From: WTGA01 sp965231865
GTDB lineage: Bacteria > Pseudomonadota > Gammaproteobacteria > Arenicellales > Poriferihabitantaceae
Reading direction: 5' to 3'
Assembly: GCA_965231865.1 (NCBI GenBank)
Contig: CBDDOJ010000001.1
Location: forward strand, 744,001-808,000
DNA length: 64,000 nt
Positions 27,838-36,411 of the stretch are shown here, piece after piece; position 1 is the stretch's first letter, and the number at the start of each line of letters is the position of its first letter. The translations under genes and the position numbers were made by a program. The notes under the pieces are model-generated. The model had not been told where the DNA came from. It saw only the letters and a program-made list of their open reading frames with translations, and did not search any database.

Positions 27838-28986
27838 ATGACCAAAGAACAAAAATTAAAAGACACCGGAACCACCCGCAGAAAATTTTTGAAAGGCGCC
27901 GTCGCTACGGGTGCGACCCTGTTCGCGCCGTATATTCACACGGCCAGGGCCGACACCATAGAACTGAATATTCTCTCCTGGTACGGGTTGGCAGAACCCG
28001 ATATGGTGGAGGAATTTGAAGCCGCAAACAATGTTAAATTCAAACCAAAATACTACGCCGGTGGTGACAATATGCTGGCCGCGCTGTCGCAATCGCCTCC
28101 CGGGACGTTCGATATCATCCATACCGATGCGGAATATGCCCGGATACTGATAGACCGGGGCGATCTGGTGGATGAACTGAACCCGGCAGACTATCCGTTT
28201 GACGAGATGCTACATGAGGATTTCACTCAATTTCCCGGACACTGGAAGGACGGCAAGCTGTACTCCGTCATTACCCGCTTCGGCCATCTTGGCGTGTCCT
28301 ACAACAGCGATACCTTTACTGCCGAAGAAGCCATGACCTACAACGTCTACTGGGACCCGAAAGCCCAGGGGAGCGTTGGTCATTTTGACTGGCATCTGCC
28401 GAATCTGGGACAGGTCAGCCTGGTAAACGGGAACACGAACCCGAGCCCATTCGATATTTCTGCCGGCACCTGGAGCGAGGTGCAGGAAAAAACGCTCAGC
28501 CTCAAACCCCAGGTAAAGGGGTTTTTCGATTACGGCGGTACATTTTCATCGCTGAAAAATGCCGAAATATCGCTTTGCGCGGGCATTGGAGACTGGGTAA
28601 CCGGTGTGCTGGAAAAAGACGGCGCACCCGTCAGTTCCGTGGTCCCTGATGAAGGCGGAATACAATGGACTGAATCCTATTCCATTGTTTCGACATCCGG
28701 AAAAAAGGATATCGCCAACAAGTATATTCAGTACACGCTCAGCCCTGAAGGACAGGTTCGGTCAGCCAATATGAAAGCCTATCCGGGGTTTTGTGTAACC
28801 GAGTCGGGCATGGCTGCCTTACAGAAAGAGACACCGGAGGAAGCCAGCCGCACCGGACAGATTCCGGGGATGGCCAACAACCCCATTACACTGATCAACC
28901 AGGGCCGTATTCACTACCGTGATACCCCAAGACAGCAAAGCCTTGAAGACTGGAATGAGTTTTGGTCGGAGTACAAGAACGCATAA
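27838..28986 (+). CDS. ABC transporter substrate-binding protein, PotD/polyamine type, Tat-exported
   Basis: 382 residues. The N terminus has a twin-arginine signal (TTRRKFLKGAVATGATLFAP) ending near HTARA, so the protein is exported folded to the periplasm. The mature part is of the PotD/PotF family (LNILSWYGLAEPDMVEEFE; DIIHTDAEYARILIDRGDLVDELN). GGAG lies eight bases before the ATG. First gene of a four-gene importer. Named families bind polyamines; residues that decide ligand cannot be judged by eye, and the neighbours suggest a pyrimidine or ureide ligand. Confidence 0.88.
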   Translation: MTKEQKLKDTGTTRRKFLKGAVATGATLFAPYIHTARADTIELNILSWYGLAEPDMVEEFEAANNVKFKPKYYAGGDNMLAALSQSPPGTFDIIHTDAEYARILIDRGDLVDELNPADYPFDEMLHEDFTQFPGHWKDGKLYSVITRFGHLGVSYNSDTFTAEEAMTYNVYWDPKAQGSVGHFDWHLPNLGQVSLVNGNTNPSPFDISAGTWSEVQEKTLSLKPQVKGFFDYGGTFSSLKNAEISLCAGIGDWVTGVLEKDGAPVSSVVPDEGGIQWTESYSIVSTSGKKDIANKYIQYTLSPEGQVRSANMKAYPGFCVTESGMAALQKETPEEASRTGQIPGMANNPITLINQGRIHYRDTPRQQSLEDWNEFWSEYKNA

Positions 28987-29116
28987 CCTGCCCGGGGCTC
29001 GACACGCCCTTCGGATTCTCGCAGGGCGTGTCCACAAAGGCGGGACCGCGTATCAGTGAGTTGATCCAGCCTCCACAGCCCTGGTGACTCCTGTGCCACC
29101 CCGGTGCAGCAACGCG

Positions 29117-29968
29117 ATGGACAAAATCCATCCGCGGGTAAACTGGTACGCAATCGCCTGGCGTGCTCCCATCGTGGTATGGCAGCTGCTGTTTTTTGTG
29201 GTACCCCTGCTCTTTCTGGTCTACCTCAGTTTCTGGCTGGTACAGAATTACGTCATGGTCCCCGCTTTTGACACCGAGAACTGGACCAGGATGTTTTCCA
29301 AAAGCTATTTCCGGGATGCCTATTGGAGAACCCTGGGACTGGCTTTGGTGGCCGCAGTCATCGGCACCGCGCTGGCTTTTCCCGCCGCCTACGCCCTGTC
29401 GTTCAAGGTTTCCGACAAGGTCCGGCGCTGGGCGATCTTTTTCCTGATCATCCCATTCTTCACCAGTTATCTGGTGCGGGTGTATGCCTGGCAGGTGATC
29501 ATTGCAGAACATGGCGTGATCAACGCCGCGCTGTCCTATATCGGAATGGGTCCGTTCGAGATGCTCAGTACTCCCGTGGGCACCATGGTGGGATACATGA
29601 CACTGGCTCTGCCTCTCATCGTCATTCTGCAGACCCTGTCCCTGTCAAGTATTGAACGCAGTCTGGTGGACGCCGCACACAATCTCGGGTGCGGCAGAAT
29701 CCGCACCGTGTTCACGATCATTTGCCCCCTTGCAAAGGGGGGAATCATCATTGGGGCCGTATTTTGCTTTATCCTGACGTTTGGTGATTTTGTCAGCCCT
29801 TTCTATCTTGGCGGGTCGAAACCGCCTACCCTGTCCATATTAATCATTGACACCACCAAATCCGGACAACAGTGGCCCCGGGCGGCGGTGGTCGCCCTGA
29901 CCATGATTGCAACCCTGCTGGCGGTGGCCTTTGCTGCGATCAAACTGGCCTACCGGAAACAATCATGA
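29117..29968 (+). CDS. ABC transporter permease, PotB type
   Basis: About 283 residues from the ATG at 29117; a GTG at 29084 would add 11 residues. Six hydrophobic segments and the EAA loop typical of binding-protein-dependent permeases (VDAAHNLGCGRIRTVFTIICPLAKGG near residue 190). It follows the binding-protein gene after 130 bases and overlaps the next permease by four bases (ATGA). Confidence 0.87.
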   Translation: MDKIHPRVNWYAIAWRAPIVVWQLLFFVVPLLFLVYLSFWLVQNYVMVPAFDTENWTRMFSKSYFRDAYWRTLGLALVAAVIGTALAFPAAYALSFKVSDKVRRWAIFFLIIPFFTSYLVRVYAWQVIIAEHGVINAALSYIGMGPFEMLSTPVGTMVGYMTLALPLIVILQTLSLSSIERSLVDAAHNLGCGRIRTVFTIICPLAKGGIIIGAVFCFILTFGDFVSPFYLGGSKPPTLSILIIDTTKSGQQWPRAAVVALTMIATLLAVAFAAIKLAYRKQS

Positions 29969-30768
29969 AAACGGACAGGGCGATCACCTGGTGCCTGCGG
30001 CTGTATGTGGTCATCGTTTTCGTATTCATTTTTGCACCCATCCTCGCCAGTTTTGTTTTCTCATTCAACTCAGACCGCTTTCCTTCCCTTCCCCTGGGAG
30101 AGTTTACATATCACTGGTACCAGACCATCTGGGCCGATTCTGACATCTGGGATGCGGCCAAAGTGAGCATCCTGGTGGCTGTCAGCACATCCATAATCGC
30201 TACTTTCCTCGGATTCTGTACCGCATACACCGATTTTCGTTACCAGTTCAAGGGCAAGAATCTCTACCTCGGCCTGGCACTGCTGCCCCCCACCATCCCG
30301 TTGGTCATTATGGGGCTGGTCATGCTTGCGTGGCTGTCGCGGACCGGCATGTCCGGACGCATCGGCTCCATCATCATTGCCCATACGGTGATTTGCGCTC
30401 CCTTTGCCATGGCCGTCATCCGCCTGCGGCTGCAGCAAATGGATACCAGCCTGGAGTCCGCAGCCTGGAACCTGGGCGCATCGGAATGGAAAGCCATGCG
30501 GGAAGTGATTATTCCGTTTGCCCGGCCTGCAATTGTTTCGGCACTTTGCCTGACCGCAGCCGTTTCATTCGATGAGTTCCTGATTGCCTGGTTCGTTTCC
30601 GGCCTGAACAAGTCGATCCCGGTCATTGTCCTTGAGGTACTCCAGGGCCAGGTTGATCCACAAATCAATGCCATCGGTTCATTTGTATTCCTGGTTTCAA
30701 TGACCCTGGTTGTCATCGCCCAGGTACTGTTGTTGACCCGTCAGCGACGACGGCAGGGGGGTTCATGA
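29965..30768 (+). CDS. ABC transporter permease, PotC type
   Basis: 267 residues from the ATG at 29965, which overlaps the preceding stop; a longer frame starting at 29872 is a shadow of the upstream gene. Six membrane segments; EAA loop ESAAWNLGASEWKAMREVIIPFARPA near residue 160. The last residues overlap the ATPase start by four bases. Pairs with the PotB-type permease to form the heterodimeric channel. Confidence 0.88.
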   Translation: MKTDRAITWCLRLYVVIVFVFIFAPILASFVFSFNSDRFPSLPLGEFTYHWYQTIWADSDIWDAAKVSILVAVSTSIIATFLGFCTAYTDFRYQFKGKNLYLGLALLPPTIPLVIMGLVMLAWLSRTGMSGRIGSIIIAHTVICAPFAMAVIRLRLQQMDTSLESAAWNLGASEWKAMREVIIPFARPAIVSALCLTAAVSFDEFLIAWFVSGLNKSIPVIVLEVLQGQVDPQINAIGSFVFLVSMTLVVIAQVLLLTRQRRRQGGS

Positions 30769-31847
30769 ACGAACCATTGGTAGAGTTCAACCGCGTAGCG
30801 AAACATTTCGGCGATTTTACCGCGGTCAAAAACTTCGACCTGAAAATCTACAAGGGTGAATTCCTGGCCCTGATGGGCCCATCAGGGTGCGGGAAAACCA
30901 CCACCCTCAGAATGCTCGCCGGCCTGGAAAAGCCAACCCATGGGACAATCCGGCTTTCCGGACAGGTGATGAATGACCTCAAACCAAATGAACGGGAAAC
31001 TCCCATGGTGTGGCAGTCCCTGGCCCTGTTCCCCTTTCTCAACGTGCGCAAAAATGTGGAGTTCGGGTTGAAGATGCGCGGCATCAAGCCCGACATACGC
31101 CGTGCCAGGGCGATGGAATGGCTGGAAAGAATGGAGATTGCGGAGTTTTCCGAACGGGATATCTACCAGCTTTCAGGAGGACAACGACAGCGGGTTGCCC
31201 TCGCACGGGCCCTGGTCATAGAACCGGAAATCCTGTTGCTCGACGAACCCCTTTCTGCCCTGGACGCCCATCTGGTGATTCGCATGCAGGGTGAACTGAC
31301 GCGGTTGCAACGCGAACTCGGCATCACCTTCGTCTATGTCACCCATTCCCAATCGGAAGCATTTGCCATGGCCGACCGTGTGGTCATTATGGGCGAAGGA
31401 GAAATCAGCCAGATTGGTGCCCCCAAGGATATTTATCGGGCGCCTGCCAACCGGTTCATCGCGGAATTTGTTGGTCGAAACAATATTGTCTCCGGTGAAA
31501 TTGAAACAGTCAGTGATCAGGAGGTGACCATCAATACCGTATCCAACCGTTTCTCGGTGGGCATTCAGCCGGAGCATGCCCTCCAACCCGGAGAAAACGC
31601 CACCTTTGTAATCAGCGCCGATCTTGTCAGTCTGTCTGCGGACAAATCCGAAGCAGACAATACAATCCCCTGCAGGCTTATTTCAGAAGCGTTTCTGGGC
31701 TCTTTTGTCACCCTGTATCTGGAGGCCAGGGACGGAACAGAGTTCAAGGCGGAAGTCCAGCAACGCGAGCTTGAGCAACTCAGCCTCCGGTCCGGTGATA
31801 CACTGTGGGTAAGCTGGTCGGCCGCACACAGCCATTTATTGCCCTAG
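30765..31847 (+). CDS. ABC transporter ATP-binding protein, PotA type
   Basis: 360 residues. Walker A GPSGCGKTT (about residue 38), signature LSGGQRQRVALARAL (about 135), Walker B ILLLDEPLSALDA, switch His in YVTHSQSEAFAMADR. A C-terminal TOBE-type domain (about 280-360) is typical of PotA. Start overlaps the permease stop; the four importer genes form one operon. Its own stop codon lies inside a palindrome shared with the convergent deaminase gene. Confidence 0.93.
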   Translation: MNEPLVEFNRVAKHFGDFTAVKNFDLKIYKGEFLALMGPSGCGKTTTLRMLAGLEKPTHGTIRLSGQVMNDLKPNERETPMVWQSLALFPFLNVRKNVEFGLKMRGIKPDIRRARAMEWLERMEIAEFSERDIYQLSGGQRQRVALARALVIEPEILLLDEPLSALDAHLVIRMQGELTRLQRELGITFVYVTHSQSEAFAMADRVVIMGEGEISQIGAPKDIYRAPANRFIAEFVGRNNIVSGEIETVSDQEVTINTVSNRFSVGIQPEHALQPGENATFVISADLVSLSADKSEADNTIPCRLISEAFLGSFVTLYLEARDGTEFKAEVQQRELEQLSLRSGDTLWVSWSAAHSHLLP

Positions 31848-31885
31848 CGGGAGTTTCCCGCGTTCAGTGGGAAAATTCTGCTAGG
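31843..31885. terminator. Bidirectional hairpin containing both convergent stop codons
   Basis: CCTAGC (31843-31848) pairs with GCTAGG (31880-31885), and TTTCCCGC pairs with GTGGGAAAA inside. The TAG of the ABC ATPase (31845-31847) and the TAG of the cytosine deaminase (31883-31881) are both within the outer stem. Likely acts as a transcription barrier in both directions; no long T run. Confidence 0.5.
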
Positions 31886-32339
31886 CCTCGACATTACCGG
31901 CCACATCCTCGAACCAGATATCGGGGTTCTCATGGATAAATTTCGCCATCAACCGTTTACATTCATGATCGTCCGCCAGCACCACCTCTACCCCGTTTTT
32001 TCGAAGAAAAGCGATGTTTCCCGGGAAGTTCTCATCTTCACCTACCACCACTCGCTGGATACCAAAATGGAGTATTGCCCCCGTACACATCATGCATGGA
32101 CTCAAGGTGGTATACAGGTCAACATCTCCATAATCATCCTGCATTCCCGCGGCCCGCAAACAATCGGTTTCACCGTGCATGACCGGGTCTCCTTCCTGTA
32201 CACGTTTATTCCGTCCGCGGGCAATCACTTTCCCGTTCCTGACCATCACCGCCCCCACCGGCACCCCGCCTTCTTCATACCCCTCCAGTGCCTCCCTGTA
32301 CGCCTCGCTCAACAGGATTCTGTCCGAATGATTCATCAC
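31881..32339 (-). CDS. Cytosine deaminase, yeast Fcy1 type
   Basis: Converts cytosine to uracil and ammonia. 152 residues with the zinc motifs HGETDC and LSPCMMCTGA. Beyond the motifs it resembles yeast Fcy1 along its length: GYEEGGVPVGA, TLYTTLSPC-type strand, VVVGEDENF, and a C-terminal WFEDV matching the WFEDI of Fcy1. This is not the TIM-barrel CodA used by E. coli. It starts at GTG four bases after the stop of a paralogue that has lost all zinc ligands. With Upp divergent 0.5 kb away it feeds uracil to UMP. Confidence 0.88.
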   Translation of the reverse strand: MMNHSDRILLSEAYREALEGYEEGGVPVGAVMVRNGKVIARGRNKRVQEGDPVMHGETDCLRAAGMQDDYGDVDLYTTLSPCMMCTGAILHFGIQRVVVGEDENFPGNIAFLRKNGVEVVLADDHECKRLMAKFIHENPDIWFEDVAGNVEA

Positions 32340-32343
32340 CAGT

Positions 32344-32736
32344 TCAACTGTTCACCAGTGCGCTGCATTCATCCATTGGCAGAAATACAACCGGCACGTT
32401 TTTCCCACTGAGATAATCCAGCCCCTGATTGCGGTGTTCCGGCAATCCGATGACCACCGAGCCAATGGAAAACTGCACAATCGCTCCTGCCACCAACATG
32501 TCGGGATAACGTGTTGTATACAACGTCAACGCCTGCTGATCGTTCCTTCGGCCTGCCTTGCGAATACAATCCATTTCCGCTACGGCAATGGGATCATTTA
32601 ACTGCATGCTCCGGTTATGACTCCTGGCAACGACCCTGCCCGCCTTGGCCAATACCGCACCCTGGCGATTGCCGCCGGTACCGGGACCTTGTACGGCTTC
32701 ATTAATGGCCATTGCAAGAAATTCCCTGTGTAACAA
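32344..32736 (-). CDS. Inactive-looking cytosine-deaminase paralogue (pseudoenzyme)
   Basis: 130 residues, clearly homologous to the next gene (IAVAEMDCIRKAG against VMHGETDCLRAAG; LYTTRYPDMLVAGAIVQFSIGSVVIG against LYTTLSPCMMCTGAILHFGIQRVVVG). The zinc-binding His has become Val, and both zinc cysteines have become Asp and Val, while the glutamate and the surrounding fold residues remain. The frame is intact and tightly coupled to the active gene, so it is kept as a protein. It may form a heterodimer with, or regulate, the active subunit. Decay towards a pseudogene is the alternative. Confidence 0.75.
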   Translation of the reverse strand: MLHREFLAMAINEAVQGPGTGGNRQGAVLAKAGRVVARSHNRSMQLNDPIAVAEMDCIRKAGRRNDQQALTLYTTRYPDMLVAGAIVQFSIGSVVIGLPEHRNQGLDYLSGKNVPVVFLPMDECSALVNS

Positions 32737-32837
32737 TTCGGATTGACCTGTGTGATAATGCGCTATTGATTTGTAGAGCGAATACTCCTGTCCCAGTGTA
32801 CCGCAAGCTTCCTGATATACAAAAACCGGAATAATAC

Positions 32838-33464
32838 ATGAATGTTACCGTTGTAGAACATCCCCTTATCCAGCATAAATTAACCTTGATGCGACGCAAG
32901 GAAACCTCCACCAGTCATTTTCGTCAGTTGGTGAATGAAATTGCGATGCTCCTTGGTTACGAGGTCTTGACAGACCTTGTATTGACAACCCGGAAGATTG
33001 AAACCCCTCTTGAATCCATGGAAGCCCCGGTCCTGGCCGGAAAAAAGCTCTGTTTTGTTTCTATCCTTCGTGCCGGAAACGGTCTGCTGGATGGTTTGCT
33101 CGCACTCATGCCTTCTGCCCGGGTGGGACATGTCGGGCTATACCGGGAACCGAGTACCCTGGTAGCCGTAGAGTATTATTACAAGGTGCCCCTGGATATT
33201 GGTGAACGACTTGCAGTGGTTGTCGACCCCATGCTGGCGACAGCAAATTCTGCTATCGCCGCAATTGACAGACTGAAACAGGGGGGGGCACGAAAAATCA
33301 AGTTTGTCTGCCTGCTCGCCTCCCCCGAAGGCGTGGATGCCTTCAATAAAGCCCATCCGGACGTTCCGGTCTATACCGCGGCCATTGACCGGGAACTCAA
33401 CAGCCACGGCTATATTCTCCCTGGCCTGGGCGACGCGGGAGACCGGATCTACGGAACAAGATAA
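32838..33464 (+). CDS. upp: Uracil phosphoribosyltransferase
   Basis: Uracil plus PRPP gives UMP. 208 residues, the usual length: begins MNVTVVEHPLIQHKLTLMR; VSILRAGNGLLDGL near residue 74; PRPP loop VVVDPMLATANSA near 128; C terminus PGLGDAGDRIYGT. In the URC route this step (URC6) primes uracil for ring opening. Divergent from the two deaminase genes, with a shared 101-base promoter region. Confidence 0.96.
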   Translation: MNVTVVEHPLIQHKLTLMRRKETSTSHFRQLVNEIAMLLGYEVLTDLVLTTRKIETPLESMEAPVLAGKKLCFVSILRAGNGLLDGLLALMPSARVGHVGLYREPSTLVAVEYYYKVPLDIGERLAVVVDPMLATANSAIAAIDRLKQGGARKIKFVCLLASPEGVDAFNKAHPDVPVYTAAIDRELNSHGYILPGLGDAGDRIYGTR

Positions 33465-33475
33465 CGCGGTGTCGC

Positions 33476-34444
33476 CTAACCCGCTGTATTCTTTGGCGTT
33501 ACCTCGTACCCGGGTTCTTCGGGTTCATCATCCAGAATTTCCGCGGGAAACCCCGGTGCCCGGATATCCAGACCCGTCCGTTCTTCCAGACGGCGGATGA
33601 TGTTGGGGGAGTATTCCCGGCTGCCGTATTTTGTCCGGCCATCTTCAAAGATCTGCTCCATAATGGGTGCGAGTTCCAGCGGAACGTTACTGCGTTTTGC
33701 CACTTCTCCAAACAAACCAATGTCCTTGCACACCAGGTCCATGGTGAAATTAATGTCCCGGCTGCCGTTCAGGATAACCTGACTTTCCGTCTCATGCACA
33801 AAAGAATTTCCGGATGAAATTCGAATGGCTTCATAGACGGTGTTCATATCCATATCTGCCGCTTTTGAAGTCACCAGCGCTTCGCACAACGTCAGCAGGT
33901 TGGCGGTGGCCAGGTAATTCGTGACCACCTTGAGCACCGAAGCCGAGCCCAACGGCCCTGTATGCAGTATCCGCCGGCCCATGGTGGTCAGCACAGGCAA
34001 CATGCGCTCAAAGGTATCGCGCTCACACCCTGCGAAAATGGCAATATTACCGGTGGCCGCTCGGTGACAGCCGCCCGATACCGGACAATCCACCGGCACC
34101 GCGCCGGTGCGCTTCACCAACCCCCCCAGTCGATGTACCTCAGCTTCATCGGTCGTGCTCATTTCTGCCCATATTTTTCCCTCAGTCAGTCCCTGAAGTG
34201 CACCATCCTCCCCGGCTTCCATCACAGCTGAACTGGCTGCGGGGCTCGGCAAACAAGTAATCAGAATATCCACATTTTCTGCCATGATCCGGGGGTTTTT
34301 TCCCCGCTTTGCACCACGCTCCACGAAGGGCCACACCAACTCCTCATCCAGATCCCGAACAGTCAAATCGATGCCGTTGCGAAGTAAACTGCCCGCCAGT
34401 TTTCCGCCCACATTCCCCAAACCAATAAATCCGACTCTGCTCAT
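33476..34444 (-). CDS. 3-hydroxyisobutyrate-dehydrogenase-family oxidoreductase
   Basis: About 322 residues from the ATG at 34442-34444, preceded by GGAGAAGCC. NAD(P)-binding GFIGLGNVGGKLA at the N terminus, substrate motif DCPVSGG near residue 120, catalytic lysine in GSASVLKVVTNYL near 170. The family reduces or oxidises beta-hydroxy acids, including 3-hydroxypropionate and tartronate semialdehyde. Beside upp and in a genome with URC genes, reduction of malonic semialdehyde to 3-hydroxypropionate, the known end product of the yeast URC route, is a reasonable guess. Confidence 0.82.
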   Translation of the reverse strand: MSRVGFIGLGNVGGKLAGSLLRNGIDLTVRDLDEELVWPFVERGAKRGKNPRIMAENVDILITCLPSPAASSAVMEAGEDGALQGLTEGKIWAEMSTTDEAEVHRLGGLVKRTGAVPVDCPVSGGCHRAATGNIAIFAGCERDTFERMLPVLTTMGRRILHTGPLGSASVLKVVTNYLATANLLTLCEALVTSKAADMDMNTVYEAIRISSGNSFVHETESQVILNGSRDINFTMDLVCKDIGLFGEVAKRSNVPLELAPIMEQIFEDGRTKYGSREYSPNIIRRLEERTGLDIRAPGFPAEILDDEPEEPGYEVTPKNTAG

Positions 34445-34587
34445 GGCTTCTCCCAATAATGCTGTAATGAACCACAGAAGTGTTTCCCGGATTATTTCTT
34501 AGTTTGCATCGGGAATCCAATGGTTTTGTCTGCATGGTTAATGTAGTCTTGGAAAAAATAAATTGGATAAGACGACAGAGTATCCCG

Positions 34588-35139
34588 ATGAAGAGAATTT
34601 GCGTTTATTGCGGGTCCAAACCCGGTCATGATCCGGCATACCTGCAGTCCGCAACGATGCTCGGTGAAGCCATGGCACGTCGCGGACTGGGTCTGGTATA
34701 TGGTGGCGCCAGCATCGGGCTGATGGGCAGGATCGCTGACACCATGATTGAACATGGCGGGGAAACCATCGGGGTGATCCCCGGTTCCCTGTTTAAAAAC
34801 GAGGTGGCCCACCCCGGGTTGTCAGAGCTCATTACCGTGGACAGCATGCACCTGCGCAAGGAAAAGATGGCGTCTCTTGCAGACGGATTTGTTGCCTTGC
34901 CAGGGGGCTTCGGCACTCTTGAGGAAGTGTTTGAAGCCATCACCTGGACACAGATCAGAGTCCATGCAAAACCAGTGGGCCTGCTCAACACATCGGGGTA
35001 CTACGATCCTCTTTCAGGGTTTATTGACCATGCCGTCAGCCAGGGTTTTATCAAGCGCAAACATCAGTTGCTCTATACCATGGCATCCGACCCGGATGTG
35101 CTCATGGATCAAATGGAAAACATGGTGGTCAGGATATAA
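34588..35139 (+). CDS. LOG-family nucleoside 5-prime-monophosphate phosphoribohydrolase
   Basis: 183 residues from the ATG at 34588 (MKRICVYCGSKPGHDPAY); longer frames run back into untranslated sequence. The LOG signature PGGFGTLEE lies near residue 111 and LVYGGASIGLMG near 36. The family splits the N-glycosidic bond of nucleotide monophosphates, releasing base and ribose 5-phosphate (cytokinin activation in plants, purine/pyrimidine nucleotide hydrolysis in bacteria). Divergent from the dehydrogenase gene. Confidence 0.9.
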   Translation: MKRICVYCGSKPGHDPAYLQSATMLGEAMARRGLGLVYGGASIGLMGRIADTMIEHGGETIGVIPGSLFKNEVAHPGLSELITVDSMHLRKEKMASLADGFVALPGGFGTLEEVFEAITWTQIRVHAKPVGLLNTSGYYDPLSGFIDHAVSQGFIKRKHQLLYTMASDPDVLMDQMENMVVRI

Positions 35140-35383
35140 GCCCACAAGAACCCATGTTCCGTTTCGAACGTTTTGTCCTGATATCATACAACGGTTCTAT
35201 CCGAAGGACTTTATCCAGGCCCGCCGCGAACGGGCATTCTTCGGTGTCAGGAGACCCCGGTCACCCTGAACAATGGGCATTCCCCAGCCAAAAACGTACC
35301 CCCGGTATAGGGAGAGTCCATTGGACGGACCCCTTATGGTTTGCCGGACCGGGACGGAACCTCTGCATTGGAATGAGGCCGCA

Positions 35384-36355
35384 ATGCTGACCGGAAAACA
35401 ACTGAAATTATTTGATGAAAACGGCTTCCTGGTAATCGAAGATATTTTGGATGATGAGGATTTATTCCCCCTGGAGCAGGAATATGACGACTTGCTCGAC
35501 AGGTTATGCCTCCAGTTTTACAAGGAAGGACGAATCCCCTCGATTTGTGACGGGCTTGCGTTTGGTGACCGATTTGCCCGGGTGGTATCGCATTACCCGG
35601 ACAGCATCAATTATTTCAACATCTCTCTTCCCCTGGTCAATGGCAAGGTCGATGCGGCGCATTACCATGCACACACGGGCCCCGCTGTGTTTGGACTGCT
35701 GCGAAACAGCAGGATTCTGGACATTGTCGAATGCGTGATTGGTCCGGAAATTGCATCAAGCCCGGTTCAGCAAATGAGGTTGAAACCGCCACAGGGAAAA
35801 CTGTCCGGGAGCAACATCGCCCACTCCGGGGTTGGTCTGACCACCTGGCATCAGGATACGGTTGCGGTTTTGCCGGAAGCGGATGGCACCAATCAGCTGA
35901 CGGTGTGGATAGCGGTGACGGATGCCAACGAAAAAAACGGGTGCCTGGTTTCGATTCCAGGCAGTCATCTGGAGGGGGCACACCGGCATGTCCCCGGCAC
36001 CATCCCCAGGGAACCCACCGTTCCCGCATCCATCATCAATGGCCGTACAGGAGTTGCGCTTCCGGTTAAACGTGGCGGCGTGATTGTCTTCCACAAGCAA
36101 AATATTCACAGTTCGTTACCAAATTTGTCAGACCAGCTTCGGTGGAGCGTGGATATCCGGTATCACCCGGTCGGTCAGCCCAGTGGCCGTCCTGCATTTC
36201 CCGGATTTGTAGCACGCAGCAGATCCAACCCGAAATCCGAACTGAAAGATCCTGTCCGATGGTCCCGAATGTGGGAAAACTCAAGGCAACAGATTATCCG
36301 CGGCGAGTATACCGGTCCGATTTTCACGGATTGGGAAGATGCAGCGGCCGAATGA
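35384..36355 (+). CDS. Phytanoyl-CoA dioxygenase (PhyH) family protein
   Basis: 323 residues from the ATG at 35384, preceded by TGAGG; upstream in-frame ATGs lack a ribosome-binding site. A non-haem Fe(II)/2-oxoglutarate oxygenase fold: iron ligands in TTWHQDTVAV (H-x-D) and in VFHKQNIHSSLPN; the VSIPGSHLEG stretch between them is typical of PhyH. Substrates in the family range from phytanoyl-CoA to ectoine and phosphonates; context gives no clear answer. Confidence 0.85.
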   Translation: MLTGKQLKLFDENGFLVIEDILDDEDLFPLEQEYDDLLDRLCLQFYKEGRIPSICDGLAFGDRFARVVSHYPDSINYFNISLPLVNGKVDAAHYHAHTGPAVFGLLRNSRILDIVECVIGPEIASSPVQQMRLKPPQGKLSGSNIAHSGVGLTTWHQDTVAVLPEADGTNQLTVWIAVTDANEKNGCLVSIPGSHLEGAHRHVPGTIPREPTVPASIINGRTGVALPVKRGGVIVFHKQNIHSSLPNLSDQLRWSVDIRYHPVGQPSGRPAFPGFVARSRSNPKSELKDPVRWSRMWENSRQQIIRGEYTGPIFTDWEDAAAE

Positions 36356-36411
36356 CAGCGTTGTCCACTTTGGAGTGACCATAGTGGTTCTACCGATCAG
36401 CTCGAATCCGG

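Noticed and set aside
27194..27852. Overlapping frames of 193 (forward) and 172 (reverse) codons
   Set aside because: They cover the same bases on opposite strands, with no domain, signal peptide or ribosome-binding site convincing enough to choose either.
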